A stretch of DNA of 64,000 nucleotides from Bordetella parapertussis (GCA_945870575.1 CAMBSK010000005.1:43254-107253); one strand, 5' to 3'; shown: positions 1 to 9,019, counted from the stretch's first letter. Program-made: numbers and translations. The notes: generated from the sequence alone by a model not told the origin.

Positions 1-143
1 AGGCGCATGGCTTCATAGTCTTTGGCGGACACCATGACACCGACCACCCGGTCGTGTTTCAACACTTGCACTGGCTCGCGTTGAGCGGTGTCCAAGAAAT
101 GGCCGAAATGGGTTTTGGCTTGGTTGGCGGTGAAGGTTTGCAT
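1..143 (-). CDS. Phd/YefM family antitoxin, N-terminal part (cut by window edge)
   Basis: The 47 visible codons begin MQTFTANQAKTHFGHFLD, and continue with ...REPVQVLKHDRVVGVMVSAKDYEAM. This is the usual N-terminal Phd/YefM fold: a DNA-binding dimer that represses its own promoter, with the toxin-binding tail cut off by the window edge. Such antitoxins neutralise RelE/Doc/YoeB-type toxins. The partner gene would lie beyond position 1 and is not visible. There is no Shine-Dalgarno in front of the ATG at 143. The promoter lies so close that the message may be leaderless. The family call is firm; which toxin it pairs with is unknown. Confidence 0.85.
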   Translation of the reverse strand, partial: MQTFTANQAKTHFGHFLDTAQREPVQVLKHDRVVGVMVSAKDYEAMR

Positions 144-149
144 GGGTTC

Positions 150-179
150 AGTTTAGCGCGAATCGTGCGATTCGTACAA
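150..179 (-). promoter_or_regulatory. Promoter of the Phd antitoxin with a palindromic operator in the spacer
   Basis: On the minus strand there is a TTGTAC -35 (174-179), an 18-base spacer and a TAAACT -10 (150-155). Inside the spacer is the perfect inverted repeat CGAATCG-TG-CGATTCG (159-174). An operator between the -35 and -10 boxes is what an autorepressing Phd-type antitoxin would use. Transcription would start at about the A of the ATG. This is a reading of sequence only. Confidence 0.55.
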
Positions 180-272
180 ATTATGCGAAATTCAAAAAAT
201 CTCGCACCCTGTCGCCTCTCACTGCGCCAGACGGATGTGCTGCCTAAATACGCTTGCCGTGTGCAGCAGCAA

Positions 273-680
273 TCACGCTTCTAGCTCTCTTTGCAAGTCA
301 ATCCATGCCGAATCAAAACTCAGCTTTTTAGCCATGGGTGAGCTTGCATCCACAGTCCGCCAAAACGGAGCAAGGTCTTTCGTGCTACCGGACGCACTGT
401 ATTGTTCCCACGCATGCTCCGCCACTATTCTGAGGAAAAGGGATGTAGAAACTGGGCATGTGGCATCGCAGTTGTTCTTCTCTGCCAGCCTTCGCCTGAA
501 AGCTTGGATGGACATTGTCGTGCCAGCCGGAATGTTTTTCAGTTCTTGCGCAACCTCGATGGGGCATGAAATATGGAGCTTTGATCCTTTGGGGATGCCT
601 GCGAAATCCTTTTCAAGGATGACATGGTGGGGCGGTTTGGCATTCATTTTCTCGCCCCATGTTTTCTTTGCTCTTGGCAC
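273..680 (-). CDS. Conserved hypothetical protein, 135 aa
   Basis: The product is a soluble basic protein of 135 residues with no signal peptide or membrane segment. The GTG at 680 is preceded by GGAG six bases away, which favours this start over the internal ATG (MNAKPP..., 647). The middle (IPAGTTMSIQAFRRRLAEK then a CDATCPVSTSLFLRIVAEHA-like stretch) looks like a compact helical domain. It recalls the winged-helix part of alkyltransferase-like proteins, but only weakly and without the PCHR motif. I do not recognise a function. It sits among TA genes and reads in the same direction, so it may be part of the accessory patch. Confidence 0.6.
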   Translation of the reverse strand: MPRAKKTWGEKMNAKPPHHVILEKDFAGIPKGSKLHISCPIEVAQELKNIPAGTTMSIQAFRRRLAEKNNCDATCPVSTSLFLRIVAEHAWEQYSASGSTKDLAPFWRTVDASSPMAKKLSFDSAWIDLQRELEA

Positions 681-727
681 TTTTTACTCCGGTGATGTAG
701 TCGACGTTAGTTTGCCGACAAAAGTAT

Positions 728-964
728 TCAGTGCAAATAATCCCCGAGAAAATCCTGAATTTCTTGAAGACTTGAATTGCATAAACCCATCAATTTCTCC
801 CCATTCAGATACTGCGCCAACACATCAATGTCCGCATCCCTCACGCCCAGGTTTTGAAACACTGTTTTCCAATGCGCCACTTGCTTGGCGATGTCGGCCA
901 CGGTCTGGCGTGCCGTGGCTTTTGACACTCCGAATGCACTGGCCTCTGACAGCGTATTGGTCAA
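728..964 (-). pseudogene. Remnant of a HipA-family kinase toxin (C-terminal end only)
   Basis: The 78 residues read as the last helices of a HipA-type toxin (ASAFGVSKATARQTVADIAKQ, then VAHWKTVFQNLGVRDADIDVLAQYLNGE). HipA proteins are about 400-440 aa, so more than 80% is missing. The piece abuts the 3' end of the PIN-toxin gene at 961, and no kinase core lies upstream. It may be left over from replacement of a hipBA locus by the adjacent module. The match is from memory of the HipA C-terminus, so confidence is moderate. Confidence 0.5.
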
Positions 965-1356
965 GTATGAGCAAGTGCCATCGCCCTATCTGGAAATGCT
1001 TTCAATAAGGCTTTATCTGCCGTGAACAAAGGAATTCTCAAGTGCCGTGCCAGGGCCACATATTCACAGTCATAAGCGGAGCAACCGCTGTCCTTGGCCA
1101 GTTGCAGCACTTGCAAGTTGGAGACCTCATATTCATTGGTTGACAGCAGATCTTCGGCGCTCTTAAACATGTCATTGGCTTGTTCCAAAGTCAACAAGTT
1201 TTTGCGCATGTAGGTAGCCAGAATATGTCGAAATTCGCTTCGCCAAAGCCGTGGCGCAGCCCATTGCGCATCTTGCAGCAACAGTTTTTCCACAGCCGTT
1301 GTGAATGGCCCGGGCAAGTAAAGATAGGCCAGCACGTTGACATCGACAACGATCAT
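961..1356 (-). CDS. PIN-domain toxin (VapC/FitB type)
   Basis: A 131-aa PIN-domain ribonuclease-type toxin. It starts MIVVDVNVLAYLYLPG, giving the first metal-binding Asp (D5), and has a central WRSEF with the conserved Glu. The later SAYDCEYVALA and FTADKALLKAFP stretches carry the remaining acidic residues of the four-acid site. The ATG at 1356 overlaps the antitoxin stop as ATGA, so the two genes are translationally coupled; upstream extension of the frame is not needed. PIN toxins cleave tRNA or rRNA and are held inactive by the antitoxin. The exact target cannot be read from sequence. Confidence 0.85.
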   Translation of the reverse strand: MIVVDVNVLAYLYLPGPFTTAVEKLLLQDAQWAAPRLWRSEFRHILATYMRKNLLTLEQANDMFKSAEDLLSTNEYEVSNLQVLQLAKDSGCSAYDCEYVALARHLRIPLFTADKALLKAFPDRAMALAHT

Positions 1357-1598
1357 GAGTGCCCGGACTTTTTGAATTGGTCTATGTCTTCGGGCTTGAA
1401 CTGCCCGGGTGTCAAGCTGTCTCGAATCGACTTTGCTTTGTTGAGATGTGCCAATGCATTGGTTTTGCGAGGCAACAAGACGGTTTCCAAGCAAGCAATA
1501 GCTTCGCTGTTGATACTTCGCCGGTTCGCCTCGGCGGAAGATTTCAACTGATCGTAAACATTCTCAGGAATGCCCTTCAAAGTGATGGTGGTGGACAT
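1353..1598 (-). CDS. Ribbon-helix-helix antitoxin (FitA/Arc type)
   Basis: An 81-aa antitoxin. The N-terminus MSTTITLKGIPENVYDQLK is a ribbon-helix-helix strand-helix start, and ANRRSINSEAIACLE supplies the second helix. The tail is acidic and basic mixed, as expected for the toxin-binding region. The start at 1598 is chosen because AGGAG lies eight bases upstream. It precedes and overlaps the PIN toxin by four bases. It should bind the direct repeats just upstream and repress the pair. Confidence 0.85.
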   Translation of the reverse strand: MSTTITLKGIPENVYDQLKSSAEANRRSINSEAIACLETVLLPRKTNALAHLNKAKSIRDSLTPGQFKPEDIDQFKKSGHS

Positions 1599-1615
1599 GT
1601 TCGCTCCTGTCTGAG

Positions 1616-1634
1616 TGGTTCCATTTTGGTTCCA
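1616..1634. promoter_or_regulatory. Direct-repeat operator upstream of the FitAB-like pair
   Basis: TGGTTCCA occurs twice at 1616-1623 and 1627-1634, an 11-bp period. It is 18-36 bp upstream of the antitoxin ATG. Short direct repeats at about one helical turn are typical targets of ribbon-helix-helix dimers. This is a prediction. Confidence 0.4.
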
Positions 1635-1740
1635 AAGTGACTCTAAGTCAAGTGAGCCTACAAGCCAAAACATGGAACTCTGGTGCTAAATTCCGTCTCA
1701 ACCCCGCACTTGGGGAAACACTTTTGAGGAGACTTGCATC

Positions 1741-1954
1741 ATGTGGAAAATTGCTTTGGGATTTGTAGTGTTCGCGGCTTTGTCATTGTTTGTCATTGTT
1801 TGTCATTTTTAAAGCAGGTGACAAAGTGGACATGAGCGGAGAAAAGCATGGCGCTGATGCGGTGCATGTGCCGGAAGAAACCAAACCAGCGGCTGCGCCC
1901 GCGCCTGCCGCTGAGGCGCCAGCTGCTCCTGCGCCCTCAGCAGCAGAAAAATAA
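1741..1954 (+). pseudogene. Small membrane-anchored Ala/Pro-rich protein, frame broken by a 10-bp repeat
   Basis: The ATG at 1741 follows GGAG nine bases upstream. It encodes MWKIALGFVVFAALSLFVI, an N-terminal membrane anchor, then stops at 1810 (TAA 1810-1812 region) after 23 codons. The downstream frame continues smoothly from 1811 as KAGDKVDMSGEKHGADAVH... and an Ala/Pro/Glu tail to TAA at 1952-1954. Removing one of the three near-identical 10-bp units at 1781-1810 joins the two frames into about 67 residues: anchor plus a short charged/Ala-Pro tail. As sequenced the gene is off. It may be a recent mutation, a reversible slippage switch or a sequencing/assembly error. The function is unknown; it lies between the TA patch and ppc. 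Confidence 0.6.
1781..1810 (+). repeat. 10-bp tandem repeat, three units
   Basis: TGTCATTGTT at 1781-1790 and 1791-1800 are identical. The third unit TGTCATTTTT (1801-1810) differs at two bases. Ten is not a multiple of three, so gain or loss of one unit shifts the frame of the small gene at 1741. Confidence 0.9.
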
Positions 1955-1997
1955 GCGCTGTCATTGCTTCGGCCTGAAGGCCTCGCCATGACGGTCG

Positions 1998-4817
1998 CTA
2001 GCCGGTATTCCTCAAACCTGCCGCAATTCCGTTGATCGACAAATGGATGCCGCGTTGCGCCCGCTCATCGGTGATGCCTGCGCGGTGACGGCGTATGAGC
2101 TCGACTTGCAAATGGTGCAGCGGATCGATGTAGGGAAAACGGTGTTTGATGGATCTGGCCAATGTGACGTTATTGGCCAAGCGTTGCTTGGCACCGGTGA
2201 TGAGTTGCAGTGCATTCGCGGTCAAATGCCATTCGGCTTCAATCGCTTTGAATATTTTTTTGCGCAAGCGCGCATCGCTGACCAATTCGGCATAACGCGA
2301 AGCCAGCGCCAAGTCTGACTTGGCCATCACCATGTCCATGTTGGAGAGCAGCGTGCGGAAAAACGGCCAGTCCTTGTGCATGCGGCGCAGCAATGCCAAC
2401 GCTTGTGCGCGCGACAGCGTGGGGTGTTCTTCAACGAATGCGTTCACTGCCGAGCCGAAACCCAACCAGCCGGGCAGCGTCAAGCGGCATTGGCCCCAAC
2501 TGAATCCCCAAGGAATAGCGCGCAAGTCTTCAATGCGTTGAGACGGTTTACGCGAAGCCGGACGCGAGCCGATATTCAAGCCCGCAATTTCGCGCAGCGG
2601 CGTGGCTTCAAAAAAATAATCGCTGAAACCCGGTGTGTCGTAAACCAAAGCGCGGTAAGCCTGCATGCTGCTGTGCGAGAGCAACTCCGCCGCATCGGTG
2701 AAGGTGCGTGGCGCGCCCTTGCTGGCCGGCAGCAAAGTGGCTTCAAGCGTGGCCGCCACCAAGGTTTCCAAATTGCGTCTGCCCAGCATGGGGTTGGCGT
2801 ATTTGGAGTTGATGACTTCGCCTTGCTCGGTCAATCGAATTTGCCCGCGCACCGTGCCGGGTGGCTGCGCCAATATGGCATCAAAACTCGGGCCGCCGCC
2901 GCGACCTACCGTGCCGCCGCGCCCGTGGAACAGTCGCAATTTGATGCCGTGCAATTCCTCTAGCGTGTTGAACACATCGACCAAAGCGATTTCCGCTTGG
3001 TACAACGACCAGTTGCTGGTGAAGATGCCGCCGTCTTTGTTGCTGTCCGAATAGCCCAGCATGATGTCTTGTTCGCCGCCGCTGCGCGCGACCAGCGCCG
3101 CAATGCCGGGCAGGGCGAAGTAGTCGCGCATGATCTGCGGTGCTTGTTGCAGGTCTTCAATCGTTTCAAACAAGGGCACCACGATCAGCGAGGCCACCGG
3201 CGAATCGTTCAGACTGCATGGCATCAACCCGGTTTCTTTTTGCAGCAACAACACTTCCAGCAAATCGCTGACGGTTTCGGTGTGGCTGATGATGGCGTGT
3301 CTTATCGCGTCGCTGCCGTGGTCAGTGCGTATACTTTTGGCGGTTTCAAAAATACTCAACTCGGACACGCTGTGGTCGCTGTAGGTGTGTGCCGGAATAC
3401 GCAGCGGACGAGGATCATTGAGCGCTTGCAACAACAAAGCCTGTCGTGCTGCTTCATCGCGTTTCAAGTAATGGCTGTCAATGCCTGCGGTCTTAAAGAG
3501 TTCAGCTACCACCAGTTCATGCTGGTCCGAGCTTTGGCGCAAATCCACCGTTGCCAGATGGAAACCGAACACCTGCACCGCACGTATCAAAGGGCGCAGT
3601 CGCGGCAGTGCCAGCGCTTGCGCGTGTTGAGCGCTCAAGGCATCGTTCAATGTTTGCAAGTCTTTCAAAAACCCTTGTGCATCCGCGTACGCAAGCTGCG
3701 GCGCTAAAGCATGAAGCGAGGCTTGTTTGCCGGTGAGATGCAACAAGCTGGCGGCCAATTTGGCGTAGATGAAGGTCAGGCTGCGACGGTATGGCTCGTC
3801 TTGGCGGTGCGCATTTGTGTCGGGTGAGGAATCGGCCAAGGCTTGCAGAGCTGGCGGCACGCCGACCAGCATGGCCGAGGTGGACAACTCGCTGCCCAGC
3901 CAATGCACCTCGCTCAGGTAATGCCGCAACACCACTTCTGCTTGGCGTTTCATGGCCAGATCCAAAGTGCTTGCGTTCACATTCGGGTTGCCGTCACGGT
4001 CGCCGCCCATCCACTGACCCATGCGGAAAAAAGAGGCGATGGGCTGGCCGCCGAGTTCGTGTTCAAGATCGGCATAGAGCTTGGGTATTTCAGCCAAAAA
4101 AGTCGACTCGTAATAGCCCATGGCGTTTTCAATTTCATCGGCCACGGTGAGTTTGGTAAATCGCAAGAGGCGTGTCTGCCACAGTTGCAGCACGCGCGCC
4201 TGCACCAAGGCATCGACCTGCGCCAATTGGCGCGCCGTGGTGGCATCCGTGCCGCGCGACACAATCTCGTCACGGGTTTGCAAACAAGCGGCGATGCCAC
4301 GCTCGGCATCCAAAATACTTTTGCGTTGTACCTCGGTCGGGTGCGCGGTCAGCACCGGGGAGATATGTGCCTGCGCCAACGCCTGGCGTATGGCTTTGGC
4401 GCTCACGCCCGCTGCCTTGAGTTTGCTTAATGATGAAGCCAGGCTGCCGGTGTGCACATCGCCTGCGCGGTCATGCGCTTGTTGGCGCCTGATGTGATGC
4501 TGGTCCTCGGCCAGGTTGGCCAAGTGACTGAAATAGGTGAACGCGCGAATCACGCTGACGGCTTCCTCGCTGCTCAAGGAAGCCAGAAGTTTTTTCAAGG
4601 CAGTTCCTGCCTGCTTATCCGCATCCCGGCGAAACGCCACCGATAGCCTACGGATTTGCTCTACCAGCGCGAAAGCGTTTTCGCCTTCTTGTTCGCGTAT
4701 CACGTCACCCAAAATGCGGCCCAGCCAGCGTATGTCGTCGACCAGCGGCCGTTCATGGCTGAACAAGGACGGGGTTTGGCGCTTAGCGGCGGGCTTGCGA
4801 TGCGTTGAAGTGTTCAT
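1998..4817 (-). CDS. ppc: Phosphoenolpyruvate carboxylase
   Basis: A 939-aa enzyme that adds bicarbonate to phosphoenolpyruvate to make oxaloacetate, refilling the TCA cycle. It shows the PEPC signatures: [12 protein letters not shown] (about 156-167, catalytic His159), [10 protein letters not shown] (about 271-280), [12 protein letters not shown] (about 586-597) and [14 protein letters not shown] (about 630-643). It ends normally in [13 protein letters not shown]. The start MNTSTHRKP at 4817 is preferred. The frame is open upstream to 4919, and an ATG at 4862 is an alternative that would reduce the gap to hemC. It is divergent from hemC, the usual Burkholderiales arrangement. Length matches the family. 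Confidence 0.97.
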   Translation of the reverse strand: MNTSTHRKPAAKRQTPSLFSHERPLVDDIRWLGRILGDVIREQEGENAFALVEQIRRLSVAFRRDADKQAGTALKKLLASLSSEEAVSVIRAFTYFSHLANLAEDQHHIRRQQAHDRAGDVHTGSLASSLSKLKAAGVSAKAIRQALAQAHISPVLTAHPTEVQRKSILDAERGIAACLQTRDEIVSRGTDATTARQLAQVDALVQARVLQLWQTRLLRFTKLTVADEIENAMGYYESTFLAEIPKLYADLEHELGGQPIASFFRMGQWMGGDRDGNPNVNASTLDLAMKRQAEVVLRHYLSEVHWLGSELSTSAMLVGVPPALQALADSSPDTNAHRQDEPYRRSLTFIYAKLAASLLHLTGKQASLHALAPQLAYADAQGFLKDLQTLNDALSAQHAQALALPRLRPLIRAVQVFGFHLATVDLRQSSDQHELVVAELFKTAGIDSHYLKRDEAARQALLLQALNDPRPLRIPAHTYSDHSVSELSIFETAKSIRTDHGSDAIRHAIISHTETVSDLLEVLLLQKETGLMPCSLNDSPVASLIVVPLFETIEDLQQAPQIMRDYFALPGIAALVARSGGEQDIMLGYSDSNKDGGIFTSNWSLYQAEIALVDVFNTLEELHGIKLRLFHGRGGTVGRGGGPSFDAILAQPPGTVRGQIRLTEQGEVINSKYANPMLGRRNLETLVAATLEATLLPASKGAPRTFTDAAELLSHSSMQAYRALVYDTPGFSDYFFEATPLREIAGLNIGSRPASRKPSQRIEDLRAIPWGFSWGQCRLTLPGWLGFGSAVNAFVEEHPTLSRAQALALLRRMHKDWPFFRTLLSNMDMVMAKSDLALASRYAELVSDARLRKKIFKAIEAEWHLTANALQLITGAKQRLANNVTLARSIKHRFPYIDPLHHLQVELIRRHRAGITDERAQRGIHLSINGIAAGLRNTG

Positions 4818-4909
4818 GGAAAAACTGGGTGACACAGAGAGAAAACCACGACGAAAGGCCATGCTAGCATTCACCCGACCCTTTGATTGACGGCCCTTGG
4901 TCCCTAGTT

Positions 4910-5821
4910 TTGAGCACACACCATCTCACCATCGCAACACGCGAAAGCCGACTGGCTTTATGGCAGGCGCATCACATGCAAGACTTGTTGCGCGCGCGTG
5001 GCTGTGATGTCGATATTTTGGGCATGACCACGCAAGGCGACCAGATACTCGATCGATCATTAAGCAAAGTCGGTGGCAAAGGTTTGTTCGTCAAAGAACT
5101 CGAGGTCGCCCTTGAAGAAGGCCGTGCCGACCTGGCCGTGCACTCGCTCAAGGATGTGCCCATGGACATGCCGCCCGGCTTTGAGTTGGCCTGTGTGATG
5201 GAACGCGAAGATCCGCGTGACGCCTGGGTGTCCTCCCGCTATGCCAAGTTGCAGGAGTTACCGCTGGGCTCGGTGGTCGGTACCTCCAGCCTGCGCCGTA
5301 CCGTGTTGTTGCGCGCTTTGCGTCCCGATTTACAAATAGAACCTTTGCGCGGCAACCTTGATACCCGCTTGCGCAAATTGGATGAAGGCCAATACGACGG
5401 CATTGTGTTGGCCGCCGCTGGCTTGAAGCGCCTCGGATTGTCTGAGCGCATCCGACATATTTTTGATACCACCGAAATGCTGCCAGCCGCCGGGCAAGGT
5501 GCGTTGGGCATAGAAATCCGTGCCGCGCGCGACGATGTGCGATCTATTCTTGCGCCCTTGGCTCACCACACCACTTGGTTGGCCGTGGCCGCCGAACGCG
5601 CGGTCAGCCGCGCCATGGGCGGCAGTTGCTCCATGCCTTTGGCGGCACACGCGGTTTTGCACGGCGATGTGTTGGACTTGCATGCAGCCTGGGGCAACCC
5701 GGACAACACCGAAGCGCCGTTGGTACGCGCCCACAGCCAGGGTGAGGTAGCCACGCTGGAGGACGCGGAGGTGCTGGGTTTATCCGCAGCGCGTCAATTG
5801 CGAGCCCAGGGGGCGGGTTAA
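4910..5821 (+). CDS. hemC: Porphobilinogen deaminase (hydroxymethylbilane synthase)
   Basis: A 303-aa cytoplasmic enzyme that joins four porphobilinogens into hydroxymethylbilane. [14 protein letters not shown] opens the fold, and [27 protein letters not shown] and [18 protein letters not shown] follow. The dipyrromethane cofactor is carried on Cys240 in GGSCSMP. The frame has no ATG near the conserved start; TTG at 4910 ([10 protein letters not shown]...) gives the family length, and TTG at 4883 would add nine residues. It is the first gene of hemC-hemD-hemX-hemY; hemD begins at the next base after the stop. Confidence 0.95.
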   Translation: MSTHHLTIATRESRLALWQAHHMQDLLRARGCDVDILGMTTQGDQILDRSLSKVGGKGLFVKELEVALEEGRADLAVHSLKDVPMDMPPGFELACVMEREDPRDAWVSSRYAKLQELPLGSVVGTSSLRRTVLLRALRPDLQIEPLRGNLDTRLRKLDEGQYDGIVLAAAGLKRLGLSERIRHIFDTTEMLPAAGQGALGIEIRAARDDVRSILAPLAHHTTWLAVAAERAVSRAMGGSCSMPLAAHAVLHGDVLDLHAAWGNPDNTEAPLVRAHSQGEVATLEDAEVLGLSAARQLRAQGAG

Positions 5822-6613
5822 TTGAGCACCGGACGCCGTGTCATTCTGACCCGTCCAGCCTCAGACAGTCAGACATGGATTCAAGGCCTGCAAGCCGCCG
5901 GTTATGAGGCCCTCAACTGGCCGTTGATAGACATCGCGCCCGCGACAAATCAAGCACTCATTCATCAAGCCCTTGCCGATTGGCAGCAATTCCAGTCGGT
6001 CATGTTTGTGAGCCGCAATGCGGTCACCCATACGTTCAACCCAGGCACACCGGTTTCGGGCTGGGCCAACACCCGCTGCTGGGCCACCGGTCCGGGCACC
6101 CGTCATGCCTTGTTGGAAGCGGGCGTGCCAGCGCATTTGATAGACGCTCCAGCGGCAGACTCGGCTCAATTCGACACCGAGGCCTTATGGCAAGTGGTTC
6201 ATGCAAAACTGCTGACTGACCAACCGGTGTTGATTTTGCGCGGCAGCGAAGCGGATCAGGCCGATTCTGCGGCTGGAGGCGTGGGTCGTGATTGGTTGAT
6301 GCAACAACTGGCACTTGCAGGCGTGACGGTCAACACCTTGGCCGTTTATCAGCGAGGCTGTCCACAATGGACACAAGAACGACTTGAGCAGGCGGGCTTG
6401 GCGGCAAGCGACGGCAGTGTCTGGGTGTTCAGCAGTTCGCAAGCGGTTATCAACTTGCAAACGTTGTTGCCAGGGCAGGATTGGTCAGCGACTACCGTCA
6501 TTGCCACCCACGAACGCATAGGCCGGGCGGCAAGCCTTGCGGGCGCAGGCCGCGTGAGGCTTTGCAAGCCCTCCCTAGAGGCTTTGCTGGCTTCATTAGA
6601 ATCATTAGCATGA
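5822..6613 (+). CDS. hemD: Uroporphyrinogen-III synthase
   Basis: A 263-aa enzyme that closes and inverts ring D of hydroxymethylbilane to make uroporphyrinogen III. The N-terminal RRVILTRPASDSQTWIQGL and C-terminal VWVFSSSQAVINLQTLLPG with VIATHERIG are HemD hallmarks, though the family is weakly conserved. It starts with TTG directly after the hemC stop and ends ATGA-overlapped with hemX, so it is translated with its neighbours. The position between hemC and hemX supports the call as much as the sequence. Confidence 0.93.
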   Translation: MSTGRRVILTRPASDSQTWIQGLQAAGYEALNWPLIDIAPATNQALIHQALADWQQFQSVMFVSRNAVTHTFNPGTPVSGWANTRCWATGPGTRHALLEAGVPAHLIDAPAADSAQFDTEALWQVVHAKLLTDQPVLILRGSEADQADSAAGGVGRDWLMQQLALAGVTVNTLAVYQRGCPQWTQERLEQAGLAASDGSVWVFSSSQAVINLQTLLPGQDWSATTVIATHERIGRAASLAGAGRVRLCKPSLEALLASLESLA

Positions 6614-7674
6614 GCAGTGCCCCGATTAACGACAAACCCGATACCACTGCAAGCATTCCAACGCCTATGCGCTTAGTCTGGTGGCGTCAAAAATTGCCGG
6701 TGTTGAGCTTGTTGCTGGCCGTGTTGTGCGCGCTGGCGTTTTTGCAACTGTGGTTCAAGCTGTCCACCATGCAAGAGCAACTGGCGCGGCAAAGCGCCGA
6801 TGCCGGACAGTTGTCGGTACAGGCCAACAGCATGGCCAAGCATGCAGAACAATTGACACAAGAGACGGCAGCGCGTGTGGCCTTGTTGGATGCGCGTTTA
6901 AGTGAAGTCGCCTTACAGCGCAGCCAATTGGAAGAGTTGATGCAAAGCCTGTCGCGCTCGCGGGATGAAAATCTGGTGGTTGACATCGAATCCGCCCTCG
7001 GTCTGGCGCAGCAGCAGGCCGAGTTGACCGGCAGCGTTCAACCCATGCTGGCCGCTTTGCAAACTGCCCAAAAACGCCTGGGCAAAGTGCCGCAACCGCG
7101 CTTGGCCCCGGTGCTGCGCGCCTTACAGCATGACATTGAAAGGCTGCAGTCGACCAGCCTGACCGACATACCTGGATTGTTGATCCGACTGGATGAACTG
7201 GTGGCGCTGGTAGACACTTTGCCTGTTTTAAATGCCGTTGGGCCCAACAGCCGCTCGGTGCATGCGCCAGACAAAGCGCCGCTGCGTACCTGGGCACAAA
7301 TCTGGCAAGACAAAGATTGGGCCGCTGTCGGTCAGCGCATCTGGGCTGAAGTCTCCGGCCTGGTGCGCGTCAGCCGCATAGAGCAACCCGAGGCCGCGAT
7401 GCTGTCGCCGGAGCAAAGTTTTTTTGTGCGTGAAAACATGAAGCTGCGTTTGCTGAATGCACGTCTGGCGCTGTTGTCGCGTCAGATCGGTTCTGCACGC
7501 AATGATCTGGCGGTCGCTGAACGAGACCTGGCTCAGTTTTTTGATACTGCCTCGCGCCAGGGTTACGCCGCACAAAACTTGATGAAGCTGGTGCAATCAC
7601 AAATCCGCCAGACCGACATTCCCCGTCTGGACGGCTCGCTGGCGGCGCTGGCCACCGCATCGGCAGGCCGCTGA
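6610..7674 (+). CDS. hemX: HemX-family inner membrane protein
   Basis: A 354-aa protein with a short cytoplasmic N-terminus, one membrane segment (about residues 35-55, LPVLSLLLAVLCALAFLQLWF-like) and a long coiled-coil/helical periplasmic part rich in Gln, Leu and Ala. HemX proteins are often named uroporphyrinogen-III methyltransferase, but this one has no methylase domain. The family is thought to help organise the tetrapyrrole enzymes with HemY; the role is not settled. ATG 6610 overlaps the hemD stop. Confidence 0.9.
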   Translation: MSSAPINDKPDTTASIPTPMRLVWWRQKLPVLSLLLAVLCALAFLQLWFKLSTMQEQLARQSADAGQLSVQANSMAKHAEQLTQETAARVALLDARLSEVALQRSQLEELMQSLSRSRDENLVVDIESALGLAQQQAELTGSVQPMLAALQTAQKRLGKVPQPRLAPVLRALQHDIERLQSTSLTDIPGLLIRLDELVALVDTLPVLNAVGPNSRSVHAPDKAPLRTWAQIWQDKDWAAVGQRIWAEVSGLVRVSRIEQPEAAMLSPEQSFFVRENMKLRLLNARLALLSRQIGSARNDLAVAERDLAQFFDTASRQGYAAQNLMKLVQSQIRQTDIPRLDGSLAALATASAGR

Positions 7675-7675
7675 C

Positions 7676-8962
7676 ATGCGCTGGTCTTTGTGGTTACTGT
7701 CGCTTTTCGGCATTGCAGTGGCCGTGGCTCTGGGACTGAGCATGCAAGCCGGTACGGTGACTTTGTTTGTCCCGCCCTACCGTTTGGACATGTCACTGAA
7801 CCTGGTGTTGATCGGCTTGCTGTCTTGCTTTGTGTTGCTTTACGCGGCATTGCGCGGATTGTTCAGCATGTTCGAATTGCCTGTGCAGGCACGCCGCTGG
7901 CGTGCTCAACAGCGCGAGCGTTCAGCGCAACAGGCTTTGCTCAATGCCATGCTGCTGTGGATGACTGGGCGTTTTTTACGCTCACGCAAAGCTGCATTGC
8001 AAGGCTTGAACCAGGTTGACAGTTTGCTTGACAGCGGCGAATCGCCGCACCAGATGTCTTTGACTTTGATGCGCAGCCTGTTGCATTTGCTGGCGGCTGA
8101 AAACGCCCACGCCTTGCGCGATGAGGCCTCGAGAGAACTGCATTTTCAGCAAGTACTGGTTCATGATGAAGGCCGTCGTGTCAGTCAGCCCTTGGAGTTG
8201 CGCGACGCGGCCTATTTGAATGCGGCACGCTGGGCATTGAATGACCGCGACAGCCAGAAAGCGCAGCAATGGCTGGCACAGTTGCCGCAAGGTACGGTGC
8301 ACCGCACCATGGCTTTGCGTTTGCGTCTCAAGGCGGATCGCATGAGTCTGCAGCATTTGCCCGCGTTGGACACGGCACGTTTGCTGGCCAAGCATGGTGC
8401 GTTTTCCGCCACTGCCGCCGCCAGTCTGGTGCGCGGTTTAGCCATGGCTTGTCTGGACGATTGCCACGACAGCAGCCAGTTGCAAACCAGTTGGAAACTG
8501 CTGCAAGCCGAAGAACGCGCCATGCCCGAGTTGGCCTTGCACGCGGCGCAATGTTTGTTAAAGCTACAGGGCGATCCTCAAATTGCCTTGCAATGGCTGC
8601 TGCCGGTCTGGCAGGCTTTGATCAACAACAGCGATACGCAGTTACCGGTTCAGCGCCAGCGCATGGTGCAGGTCTTGTCATCTGCTTTGCACGTGGTCGA
8701 ACCCAACAGTGAATGGCTGGCGCGCATAGAGCAGGCGCGCCTGGCCAACCCGCGCAGCCTGGAGTTGCAGTATTTGAGCGGCATGGTTTGTTTGCGCCAC
8801 GGTTTGTGGGGCAAGGCGCAGCAAATGTTGGAGCAAGTTGCGCCGCGTTTGTCCGGCGGTGAGCTGCAACGCCAGGCCTGGCGCGCTCTGGCTGAACTGG
8901 CCGAAAACAAGGGCGATACCGCTCAGGCTTTGGCTTGCTGGAAGCTGTCAGCCAAGGTCTGA
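7676..8962 (+). CDS. hemY: HemY-family membrane protein with TPR-like repeats
   Basis: A 428-aa protein. Two membrane segments lie near the N-terminus (about 2-22 and 39-62), followed by the HemY_N motif region (MFELPVQARRWRAQQRERSAQQAL) and a helical TPR-like body. This is the proteobacterial HemY, not protoporphyrinogen oxidase. It acts with HemX at the inner membrane in a poorly defined step linked to haem synthesis. It starts two bases after the hemX stop and is the last gene of the hem operon. Confidence 0.9.
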   Translation: MRWSLWLLSLFGIAVAVALGLSMQAGTVTLFVPPYRLDMSLNLVLIGLLSCFVLLYAALRGLFSMFELPVQARRWRAQQRERSAQQALLNAMLLWMTGRFLRSRKAALQGLNQVDSLLDSGESPHQMSLTLMRSLLHLLAAENAHALRDEASRELHFQQVLVHDEGRRVSQPLELRDAAYLNAARWALNDRDSQKAQQWLAQLPQGTVHRTMALRLRLKADRMSLQHLPALDTARLLAKHGAFSATAAASLVRGLAMACLDDCHDSSQLQTSWKLLQAEERAMPELALHAAQCLLKLQGDPQIALQWLLPVWQALINNSDTQLPVQRQRMVQVLSSALHVVEPNSEWLARIEQARLANPRSLELQYLSGMVCLRHGLWGKAQQMLEQVAPRLSGGELQRQAWRALAELAENKGDTAQALACWKLSAKV

Positions 8963-8966
8963 ATAC

Positions 8967-8999
8967 ATAAAAAAAGGGCAAGCGTTTAGCTTGCCCTTT
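8967..8999 (-). terminator. Intrinsic terminator of rne (between convergent hemY and rne)
   Basis: An 11-bp perfect stem AAAGGGCAAGC (8973-8983) and GCTTGCCCTTT (8989-8999) with a 5-base loop. The run of A at 8969-8975 makes a T-run on the minus strand, so it fits rne best. It may also slow read-through from hemY. Confidence 0.85.
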
Positions 9000-9019
9000 G
9001 GCAGACAGGGTCTGGTTAA

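Noticed and set aside
235..1008. Long plus-strand ORF (257 codons)
   Set aside because: It is antisense to the 135-aa gene and the HipA remnant, has no family look, and no RBS.
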